Assembly (NCBI GenBank): GCA_024867545.1
Contig: JANFNE010000082.1
Coordinates: 29,225-93,224 of the forward strand
Direction: 5' to 3'
DNA: 64,000 nucleotides
DNA from: Phytopythium helicoides
Taxonomy: Eukaryota > Oomycota > Peronosporomycetes > Pythiales > Pythiaceae
In this document: in pieces, positions 33,724-42,119 of the stretch
Numbering within the stretch: the stretch's first letter is position 1
How the letters are laid out: every line of letters begins with the position of its first letter
The notes under the pieces: generated by a model
The model's database searches: none
What the model was told of the DNA's origin: nothing
What the model saw: the letters and a program-made list of their open reading frames with translations, nothing else
Translations under genes and position numbers: made by a program

Positions 33724-34086
33724 GGTAGGAGAGGATGGGTGGCCGGCTCGGGGCTGTGTTGAGGACGCCGAAGAATGAGAAGTGAGTGGTTTGAACTCAC
33801 TAGAAATTGATTGTGTGAAGTACGTGCTCGTCGCACTCGCGAGATTCCCAATGATCTGCTCCCGATCTTTCCAGTCGGATATTATCTTCCTTGTTGCAAT
33901 AGACACTACCATACAGCAAGGAATGAAAACAGCCGTGGACATGAAATGATCGCTGCCAACACTTCGTGGCGAACTTCGCCTCATGTAGCGGATAGGACAC
34001 AAGGTCAGAGTAATCATGAGATTTGCACCAAGTACAACTGAGTCGGGCGGTGGTAAATCGGCCTGACTGTATCGCCCTTCACGCAG

Positions 34087-34117
34087 CCACGCTATCATGG
34101 TCCCATGTTTCTGACAG
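34087..34117 (-). promoter_or_regulatory. Conserved upstream motif of the secreted family (copy B)
   Basis: On the minus strand this is CTGTCAGAAACATG with a downstream TGATAGCGTGG, about 390 bases before the start of copy B. It is the mirror of 35325-35355. Confidence 0.4.
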
Positions 34118-34307
34118 GGCATCTGGGAGCACAAGATTTGTGCGCCGCTGGTCAGGGTTACAATAATGCGTGCGTTCTGATCTAGCAGTCGTGGGTGTCT
34201 GCACTCCGGTCAGTTGGTACCGAACACGCTACCACTTCTTGCAATCTGAGATCAACACCACTGATGCATTTCGAACCGATATCGACAGCTTTCGTGAATC
34301 TTTGAGC

Positions 34308-35134
34308 CCTCTCTGCAAATAGTAAACATTGTACAATGTCATGGTTGTGTATGCTTTTCTGTATCAGATACGAGCCCCGTTCACCCCAGATGTTCACATT
34401 CGATTGCTTGGCTGATGTTGGGTGGAATTCGCGGCGGTCTTGCGAATGCTACGGTTGCCGCTTGACAACCGAATTCTGCATAATTCTAGTTGGATGGCTA
34501 TGTAGCAACGAGTGAAAAACAGCTGTCGGCACAAAATGATAGCTGCCATCTTGTTTCGGACAGAGCACTGGGTAAAGCTGATCACGAGATTTGCTCGGCT
34601 CAATTGTGCTCGGGTTTACAGTTAACCGGGCATCGCACCTCACATAGACACGCTATCGTGCTCCCATATTTCTGGGAGCACAAGGTTTGCACGGTTATGA
34701 GTAGATTGGTCAAGGTCACTGCAATGTGTGGAGTGGTGTACTATAGGCTGAGCCAACGAGTGAAGTGGCAACGTAGATGGCCACATCTGACCCTAACAGC
34801 AATTGCTTTGTGTTCACGCTCCGAGCGAACTCGATTGGTGGTGATGAGCAGGACCAGCTCGGTTGGGCAGTACCAGTACTTGTCCTGTTCACATCAACAT
34901 AGCCAGTTCGCAGCTAACAAAACAATATCCTGTAACGACAAGTCGGATCATACGACCTTGTGCCATTCAGACACTCTCGCAGACTGGCTTGGGTTATGGT
35001 ATCCAACGAGTGCCTCGATCTCAGTCATCTCGTGGAAAGTACTGCCAACTGGTAACTCCGAGACTGTGGCTCACAGAAGATATGCATGTTTTCGGCTAAG
35101 CAATGGGACGTGAAAATCTGGACTGGAATGAAGC
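34308..35134. other. Spacer of the inverted repeat with a diverged promoter remnant
   Basis: This is 827 bases of unique sequence between the arms. At 34394-34690 the minus strand resembles the upstream region of the secreted genes, including a CTATCGTGCTCCCATATTTC stretch and a translated SRANLVISFTQC that parallels the arms' GANLMITLTLC. A third, promoter-only remnant of the family therefore lies here. No coding gene is supported. Confidence 0.5.
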
Positions 35135-35324
35135 CTCAAAGATTCACGAAAGCTGCCGATATCGGTTCGAAATGCATCAGTGGTGTTTGATCTCTGATTG
35201 CAAGAAGTGGTAGCGTGTTCGATACCAACTGACCGGAGTGCAGACACCCACGACTGCTAGATCAGAACGCACGCATTATTGTAACCCTGACCAGCGGCGC
35301 ACAAATCTTGTGCTCCCAGATGCC

Positions 35325-35355
35325 CTGTCAGAAACATGGGACCATGATAGCGTGG
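35325..35355 (+). promoter_or_regulatory. Conserved upstream motif of the secreted family (copy C)
   Basis: CTGTCAGAAACATG with a downstream TGATAGCGTGG lies about 390 bases before the ATG at 35719. It matches the motif before copies A and B. Confidence 0.4.
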
Positions 35356-35718
35356 CTGCGTGAAGGGCGATACAGTCAGGCCGATTTACCACCGCCCGAC
35401 TCAGTTGTACTTGGTGCAAATCTCATGATTACTCTGACCTTGTGTCCTATCCGCTACATGAGGCGAAGTTCGCCACGAAGTGTTGGCAGCGATCATTTCA
35501 TGTCCACGGCTGTTTTCATTCCTTGCTGTATGGTAGTGTCTATTGCAACAAGGAAGATAATATCCGACTGGAAAGATCGGGAGCAGATCATTGGGAATCT
35601 CGCGAGTGCGACGAGCACGTACTTCACACAATCAATTTCTAGTGATTCCAAACCGCTCACTTCTCATTCTTCGGCGTCCTCAACACAGCCCCGAGCCGTC
35701 CATCCATCCTCTCCTACC

Positions 35719-36453
35719 ATGAAGACCGTTGCCTCCATCCTCGCCACGTTCGCACTCCTCGGCTATGCTTCCTCGGCCAGCTTGGTCCAAATGCATGCCG
35801 AGTACTCGGACGCGCTTATCAATGTCGGCACTCTCGACACCTTCGCAGTGACGTGGCAGAAGATCTACGCGACCGACGGTAATGAGCAAGGAGTCATCAC
35901 CGATGACACTTACGCGACCGACTCGAACGCCTGCAGGTCCGACACGGATACAGGCACCGACTTGTCGGTGCGTGTGGAAATGAATGGCGCGTGGGGAGCC
36001 AACACAGAGACCGGCATCAACGAGTACCAGATGCGGGATGCCATCGTGCAGTCAGCATGGGCGACTTACCAGCAGCTCATTGCTGCGAAGCAGTACGACA
36101 TCTACTACAATTGCGCCGGATTCGAGTGGTTTGAAGCTTCGACGTATGAGTCGTATGCAGTGTGCGGCCCTCATGACGGCCAGACCGCCTGCCCGTCGGA
36201 CACTTGCGACAGCGAAATGGTGCAGTGCATGAACCACACCACTGGCACGTATCTTCCCTCGACACTTCGCGTCAGCGCATATCTCGACGACGTGCTGCTC
36301 GCGGACTCCATCACCTTCACCCTCACTAGTACCGCGACCGATAGCACCGATGACGGCTGTGGCATCGAAGGTACAATCGCTGCTAACCTCGCCGGGTTTA
36401 TCCCTGTGGTTGGTTCTTTGTTTGCGGCGGGTATCAAATACGAGTGCTCCTAG
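35719..36453 (+). CDS. Small secreted cysteine-containing protein (copy C)
   Basis: Signal peptide MKTVASILATFALLGYASSA; the start was chosen over the longer open frame from 35308 because that extension is promoter sequence. The mature region keeps DTFAVTWQKIYATDGNEQGV, EMNGAWGANTETGINEYQMR, eight cysteines, one NHT sequon and the C-terminal hydrophobic stretch. It is the mirror gene of copy B, divergently arranged around the 827-bp spacer, so the two may share regulation. Stop TAG at 36451-36453. Confidence 0.8.
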   Translation: MKTVASILATFALLGYASSASLVQMHAEYSDALINVGTLDTFAVTWQKIYATDGNEQGVITDDTYATDSNACRSDTDTGTDLSVRVEMNGAWGANTETGINEYQMRDAIVQSAWATYQQLIAAKQYDIYYNCAGFEWFEASTYESYAVCGPHDGQTACPSDTCDSEMVQCMNHTTGTYLPSTLRVSAYLDDVLLADSITFTLTSTATDSTDDGCGIEGTIAANLAGFIPVVGSLFAAGIKYECS

Positions 36454-37215
36454 GCTTGGTCACTGGTGTCCATGGGGAGGAGATTATCAGTGACCCAAGG
36501 AACTCAATGGCTGTACGGATGCTCCGGCGCTACTTCTTGCGTATAGATGTCAGTATTATTGAGTTTGAACACGGTGTCTGTTTTGATTGACGTCGAAGAA
36601 TCTCCACACGATACTTTGTGGTTGTCAATGACAAGAACAACGCGGGGAGGTCCTAAGCCACACTGATAAGTTCCTTTCGTAACTAATGTGACGACTCGTC
36701 GCCAATTCAAACCTAACGTAGAATTGGGGTCAAGTTGTTTACCCTGGGCGAGTTGCTTCTTCCTCGTACTTCGCACCCCGGATTGATTTAGGATCCTATG
36801 TAGTTGAGCTTAGGATCGCGCTACAGCCATATCGTTGTCCTCATAGTAGACTTTGCAATGCGGATGCATGTACTCGTTCCTGCCCTCGTACAAACGATGC
36901 ATATTCGTAGTCGAGCGTGTGTCCACTCTCTGAAGCATGTGCTAGTGGTCACCGAAGACCTGAATGCTTAGTCTACCCTAGGAACTAGTGGGTTTGAGCT
37001 TTCATTCCCATACTGGAGACTGTACTCAATAATGAGGGCTGTTCAGGCGACTATCTTGGTGCTTGCATCTTCTTGGTAGCAATGGGCCAGGCCAAGGAAA
37101 AAAAATCATCTACGACAATCACCAGCTTGCGAGAGGACTCGCTCCAGCCCATGGGTCTATATGGCGTTCCCACGAGCTGGTAGCAACAGCACTTGATGCA
37201 ACCGTGGCGCACGTC

Positions 37216-37912
37216 GTGCGCCTCTGACGCGAGATCTCTCAGCGCTCAAAAGTGCTCAATACGGAGCATGTGGTTTACTTGGATTTCCGCAACTTTTGCA
37301 GTCTTGACAATCGTGAAGAGGTGCTGCATTACTTCGACAGCGCTCTGCGTCGACTTGAATCGCCGCAAATACCCTCGCGTGAAGGGTACGGCAAGTGCGA
37401 GACCTGTCGAGGTATTGTTCAATGTGCCGAGCGACTGCCCGTACGACTGGACCGTGTCCGGCCGCACCGACTACTTTGGCTACCTCGTCACACCTAAGGG
37501 ACTTGCCGGGGTCGCTACGTACGCTGACAGCACCTCGCCATGGAAGCGCTACTTCCTCAAGGGTACTGCTGTTGAGGTTGACTCTGATGGCAATACCCTA
37601 GACTACAATAACGACGGTAAGGTCTCGGATGCAGACTATTACGTTCACGAGTACCAGAAGTTGATCGACGACGCCCATGCTGCCGGCCTTAAGGTGCACA
37701 CTTGGACGATGCGTGACGAGGCCTACCGCCTCGCGGTCAAGTACTCGAGCGACCCGACGCGCGAGTACTACGAACTCTTTAGCATCGGCATCGATGACAT
37801 CTTCAGCGACAGCTGCAAGACCGCGGTGCCTGCATTGAAGTCATGGCTAGCAGAGCATTCTGCCCAATTTTCATACCTTTGCAGCTCAACTCAGCAGCAA
37901 ACGAGTGAGTGA
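37216..37912 (+). pseudogene. 5'-truncated glycerophosphodiester phosphodiesterase
   Basis: The C-terminal half of a GDPD TIM barrel is recognisable: YFGYLVTPKGLAGVATYADS, an EF-hand-like insert DYNNDGKVSDADYYVHEYQK, AHAAGLKVHTWTMRDE, and LFSIGIDDIFSDSCKTAVPA. Intact GDPDs start with HRG and an E-x-D metal site, and neither is present. The truncation edge coincides with the inverted repeat boundary near 37195. The first ~50 codons do not resemble the family. Intact enzymes hydrolyse glycerophosphodiesters; this copy is unlikely to be active. Confidence 0.7.
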
Positions 37913-38169
37913 AATGAGTCGGAAAAAAAGAAAAGTTTCTGATCACTTCATACTCTCCGCTGGTTTCATTGCCGTATACTCCTGCAAAAGAGTCACTTCA
38001 AAATTCAACAATGTCCGAAGTGAACTCGAGCAACGAGAAATCTGTATGAGCACCACCGGACTTACGACACTACCCCACTTTCTCTGTCTACAATACGACT
38101 ATCACAGCCACGCTGCGACTCTACTACATCAAGGACGATAGACTTCCGCACACTTGGTCGCTTGCTTGC

Positions 38170-38967
38170 TTACACGTATTGAATGGTGCTCGTCGAGTAC
38201 TTGCAGAGCGATCCCGAGGGACCCGAGCCGAGGATCCAGGGCTCGCCCGACGACACGCCCTGCGACCACTGGCACACGGGCTTCTTGCTGTCGCCCTTGA
38301 TCTTGATGTTGGCGAGCGTGGCCTGGTCGTTGAAGTTCTTGTTGACCGTGACGATGCTGGCCTTCGGGTTGACGGCGTACACGTTGATGAGCGAGACCTT
38401 GCGCTGCTGGTTGCCGCACGTGCCGCACGAGCGGTAGAGCCTGCCGAAGTCCTGAGCGTAGAAGCCCTCGATCTGCACCGTGCCAAGGCCGTTGTGCTGG
38501 ATAACCTTGCCGTCGGCGTAGCGAGCACCGCCGCCAATGACCTTGGACACGCTCGAGGCTGACCCGCCCTTGATGAACAGCGCGTCCTCACACACGCCGT
38601 CCCACCAGACGTTCTGGATCGTGCAACCACTCTGTTCGCAGCGGACGCCCTCCATCAAGTTCTTCCCGATGATGACGTTCTTGAGGGTGCCGCCGGCCTC
38701 GACGAGGAACACGGCCGTGTCCATGCCGCTATCTTTGTGGCCGCCACACTTGGCGTCGGGGCGCTCGTACGTCTTCATGCCACCGTCGAACACCTCGCCC
38801 TTCTTGACGACGTACGGCTTGCTGTAGATGATCAGGCCCTTGCTGGCGGGCCACGTTCCCGTGGGCATGGCGGCAGCCTCCGAGCGCATCGACTCGCCAT
38901 TGGCGACGGCGGCGACGGCGGCGACGGCGGCGAGCGCGAGAGTGACGAGCGACAGAGCGTTGACCAT
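38170..38967 (-). CDS. Secreted pectate lyase, likely family PL3
   Basis: The enzyme cleaves de-esterified pectin in plant cell walls by beta-elimination. The 265-aa product starts MVNALSLVTLALAAVAAVAA (signal peptide). The open frame extends upstream to 39111 but lacks a secretory start there. Parallel-beta-helix features include GTWPASKGLIIYSKPYVVKK, EAGGTLKNVIIGKNLMEGVR, CTIQNVWWDGVCEDALFIKG, YADGKVIQHNGLGTVQIEGF and YAQDFGRLYRSCGTCGNQ. Cysteines are abundant, as usual for the family. Length is typical. It lies between the truncated GDPD and the retrotransposon zone. Oomycete plant pathogens typically carry many such genes. Confidence 0.85.
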   Translation of the reverse strand: MVNALSLVTLALAAVAAVAAVANGESMRSEAAAMPTGTWPASKGLIIYSKPYVVKKGEVFDGGMKTYERPDAKCGGHKDSGMDTAVFLVEAGGTLKNVIIGKNLMEGVRCEQSGCTIQNVWWDGVCEDALFIKGGSASSVSKVIGGGARYADGKVIQHNGLGTVQIEGFYAQDFGRLYRSCGTCGNQQRKVSLINVYAVNPKASIVTVNKNFNDQATLANIKIKGDSKKPVCQWSQGVSSGEPWILGSGPSGSLCKYSTSTIQYV

Positions 38968-40048
38968 GGTGTTTGATTGGTAGTTGCGAGTGTTGCTGGA
39001 CTTGGCGGAGCAAATTGCAGAATGAGATGGAAGGAGGGTGCGTGTTGGGTGAAGTGGAGAATGTAGGGTACCGTTGCCAGAGCTGAGGCAGCGGACCGGG
39101 CATGGTGACAAATAACCATCACGACCAATTCCGTGACGATAGCTTCACAGAAGAGAGCGTGCGGACATGCAGGTGGTAGCCAACAGATCTGTTGGATGGT
39201 GTGATTTGCTGTTCGTCGCGACTAACACAGGGTGATGGGTGACGTCGTCGTTCGGTTGAGCGCGCGCAAATCGCCCAGTGTAGAAACGACGCGTATCCAG
39301 AACCGCTGGCAAGCCCGCTCGGAGGTCGAGGCTCGCGAGACTTTTGATGCGATCTGCGTTCGTATGTGAATTTGCAGCAGGCTGTATGCAGCGCGCGCTC
39401 GCGGTATCCTTGAACAGCGAGGAATGTCCGTGTGCATCTGCAGCGGGTGGTGATCCCGAGCGATTTGAACGCGCCATGCTCTCTACTGTACAAGGCGCCG
39501 AGACATCGGCTTGCACTACTGTATCGTAATCGTGATTATTCCTGGCACGCGCACGCAAAATTACGTGTCTTGCTGTCCGAAGATGCTGATCGAGATGGGA
39601 GCAAGCAGCAGGTTTCGCTCCCCATTCGTTTGCCGCAGCCGGCGTTGGCTATCGCGCGGGCGCCAGTCATGACAGAGCGCTCTGCTAGTGGCAATGGATA
39701 CTCATGAGTATGTCAAAAAAATCTCGAGCCGAGCCGATCATGACGCTTGCTGCAATGTATTGTATTGCATCTTTCATCCAAGAGCCTCATTGGCATGGCC
39801 ACTCACCGAGAGCTGGTTTTACTCTTGGTCGGCCCATTAGTCGGTCGCATCCTCACCTTCTCGACTAATTGCTCGATGGCGGGTGTTACGCTCCAGTAAG
39901 TAGTGTCAATTTTATAAATTTAGTCAAAAATGGCAGATTATGACAAAAGTGGTGCGGCAATACGTGGTGCTGGGGCCAAACAAACGGTTGGATGCCACGG
40001 CACTACTTCTGTCAGTTTGGTGAGTTGTGAGCACCACATTCGAAAAAA
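38968..40048. other. Intergenic, no supported gene
   Basis: The sequence upstream of the pectate lyase holds only short frames with no recognisable motif on either strand. It becomes AT-rich toward 39900. Confidence 0.5.
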
Positions 40049-40313
40049 ATGGAGTTCCGGTGCACCAAGTGCAAGAAGGTCCTCAAAACCAAGAGGAATT
40101 TACTCAACCATCAACACCGCCGCGTTTGTAAAGAGAGACGAAATCCACGCCTAAGCGTCATACGACTAAAAGCTGCCAAGGAGCGCGTCCGCAAGCTCGA
40201 TGCGGCGAGCAAGCGCGCGAAATACGTTCGCAAGCTACCAGAGTGCCTATTCTGTACGAAGTCGGTGCGGGCGTGGGTCGAGTCAGCGCACTGTGACCAT
40301 GTTGAAGTGCTCG

Positions 40314-40905
40314 TGTAATGGGCCCCATGTCCATTACATGACACAATCTGGTCACAGATTGGTGTCTGTGGCAGCAGACTGGTGTGAGACACACTCACGG
40401 GAGCAATCAATGATTGCGACCGCACGGAATGTTCTCGAAGCATTCTCGAGTGCTCTCTTCACACGTGTCTCTGTGCATGAAGATGGTTCCTGCTGGATTT
40501 CTATCTAGTGACGAAGCCGACGTGTCATTGTGGGTACATGTTAGTGGTTTCAACCAATCACAACGTGCCACGTGGCGGGAGAGAGGTTCTTTGTTGAAGA
40601 ACCCGAAGCTCAAGTTCAAGTTCAAGTTGGAGAACATTCTCCTGGTCCAAGCTTCAAGTTCAACCTGATTCAACCCAAGGTTTTATATTGCATTTGTAGG
40701 TTGATTGCATTTAACCCCATAGGACCCTAGTGGTTTTATGCTCGTCGGATTCAGGAACCATAAGCTTTTCAATTCAGTTGCAAATTTGCCGTCTTCACCT
40801 CAAGTCTCCTTCCTCCTCCCTCCAAGTCGGGAGAGACCAAGTCTTCCTCAAGCGCAAGCGTGTGTGCCGTGTTTTGGGGACTGTCGTGGACAGCGCCCCA
40901 TTACA
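40314..40905 (+). repeat. 5' LTR
   Basis: 592 bp, TG...CA ends with an 8-bp terminal inverted pair (TGTAATGG/CCATTACA). It contains the presumed promoter for element transcription. Confidence 0.95.
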
Positions 40906-40907
40906 CC

Positions 40908-40925
40908 TGGTAGCACTTCGAGAGG
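40908..40925 (+). other. Primer-binding site
   Basis: TGGTAGCACTTCGAGAGG lies two bases after the 5' LTR. TGG pairs with a tRNA 3' CCA end. The tRNA species was not determined. Confidence 0.6.
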
Positions 40926-41075
40926 TCCTTCCTGCGACCTTCCTAGAAGGGATTGCCGAAGTTGCGCTGAGCACTTCGTGAACCCTGCTCTAGAAGAGGA
41001 TTGACAAAGAGGCTTTCGCCCTTTGTGCACTTCCTTTCAAGACTCTCCCTGTCTATAGCACAGACAATAGAAGGG

Positions 41076-42119
41076 ATGGAGACTCCGACGAGTGTGCTGC
41101 ACGAAGACCAAGTGACGCTGACGAATGAGCAGTTTCCTCATTTGTCCGGTCATGAGTGGGCAGCCCTCGAGCGGATGAGCGCAGTCATCGGTGAGGCAGC
41201 TGTGATCACACTGTTGAGATCAGCCTCTCCGGATGAGCAGCGAAGCGCGGCAGTGAGCTTCATGCACCATGAGGTCATGGACTCTCGTCGACAGCCCGCA
41301 ACTCCTGTCTCGACGATGAGAGTAACGCCTCTGAAGCTCGACATCTCCCCGTATCGCGGCGGAGAGAACGAACCTCTGGCGAGATGGTTCGTTGAGTTGG
41401 ATGCAGCAGTGACTGCAAGACAGCTCCGGGACCCGACGCAGCAAGTGTTGTTCGCAATGTCCAACCTTGCGGGTCGAGCGAAGAGTTGGGCGTATGGGAA
41501 GCGTTTGGCGGAGCCAACATGCTTCTACAACCTCGACGACTTCAAGCAAGAGCTGAAGCGCGCGTTCGAGCCTCCGCAGAGCGAGTTCCGTGCTCGTGCC
41601 GAGTTTCTCAAGCTTCGACAAGGACGCCAAGACCTCCACTCGTATGCACAACGCGCACGATATCTCGTGTCGTGCATTGTGGATCAGCCGATCGATATGG
41701 CAACACAAGTTGTCACATTCATGGCCGGTCTGGACGATGGACCGATCCGGAACCAACTGTTCCGCGAGTACCCGACGACGCTGGATCAAGCCATCGAGAG
41801 AGCGATGCAAGAAGAATTCAGCATCAAGCAAGCCAAGTTCGGTGGACCAGTTCCACGTCAAGTCCGCGTGACGTCGTCGCCGAACAATGGACCAGAGCCG
41901 ATGGATCTGTCGTATGTCCAACATACCGACAACAAGCGCCCTCGCAACGATGGGAAATGTTTCCGTTGCGGGAAGCCAGGTCATATTGCTCGAAACTGCA
42001 AGATGTCCTTGCCGAATCGGCAAGAGACACAAGGATCGCGTTCGAACCAGAACAGCAACCGAAATTTCGGCCGCCGGTTCGACCGTTCCCAAGGGTCAAA
42101 AAACGGGAACGACCAGTAG
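41076..42119 (+). CDS. Gag of the Ty3/Gypsy element
   Basis: 347 aa, starting METPTSVLHEDQVTLTNEQF. The capsid-like region includes RWFVELDAAVTARQLRDPTQ and LKRAFEPPQSEFRARAEFLK. A single CCHC zinc knuckle CFRCGKPGHIARNC near the C-terminus binds nucleic acid. The frame is open upstream to 41001, but the ATG at 41076 matches the start of capsid homology. The stop TAG at 42117-42119 lies 13 bases after the frameshift heptamer. Confidence 0.85.
   Translation: METPTSVLHEDQVTLTNEQFPHLSGHEWAALERMSAVIGEAAVITLLRSASPDEQRSAAVSFMHHEVMDSRRQPATPVSTMRVTPLKLDISPYRGGENEPLARWFVELDAAVTARQLRDPTQQVLFAMSNLAGRAKSWAYGKRLAEPTCFYNLDDFKQELKRAFEPPQSEFRARAEFLKLRQGRQDLHSYAQRARYLVSCIVDQPIDMATQVVTFMAGLDDGPIRNQLFREYPTTLDQAIERAMQEEFSIKQAKFGGPVPRQVRVTSSPNNGPEPMDLSYVQHTDNKRPRNDGKCFRCGKPGHIARNCKMSLPNRQETQGSRSNQNSNRNFGRRFDRSQGSKNGNDQ
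42098..42104 (+). promoter_or_regulatory. -1 ribosomal frameshift site (A AAA AAC)
   Basis: The heptamer is aligned to the Gag frame exactly as the canonical X XXY YYZ signal requires (codons TCA AAA AAC). Slipping back one base moves translation into the Pol frame just before the Gag stop. The Pol frame then continues without interruption for about 1,575 codons. Confidence 0.75.

Larger units (their letters stand above)
32247..34307 (+). repeat. Left arm of 2.06-kb near-perfect inverted repeat
   Basis: Paired positions on the two arms sum to a constant 69442 over the whole length (for example 32666 with 36776, 34087 with 35355, 34307 with 35135). There are therefore essentially no indels. 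Only scattered substitutions are seen. The arm carries secreted copy B on the minus strand with its full upstream region. Both edges are abrupt. Confidence 0.9.
35135..37195 (-). repeat. Right arm of 2.06-kb near-perfect inverted repeat
   Basis: This is the mirror of 32247-34307, carrying secreted copy C on the plus strand. Homology stops at about 37195, within about 20 bases of where a truncated glycerophosphodiesterase-like frame begins. The duplication edge therefore falls on the breakpoint of that gene. Confidence 0.9.

Noticed and set aside
35308..35718. N-terminal extension of secreted copy C (and its mirror in copy B) to 381 aa
   Set aside because: The extension is promoter DNA with conserved non-coding motifs; the internal MKT start gives a signal peptide and aligns with copy A.
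31164..36453. RXLR or Crinkler effector identity for the secreted family
   Set aside because: No RXLR-EER or LFLAK motif is present; the proteins are cysteine-rich and end in a hydrophobic stretch.
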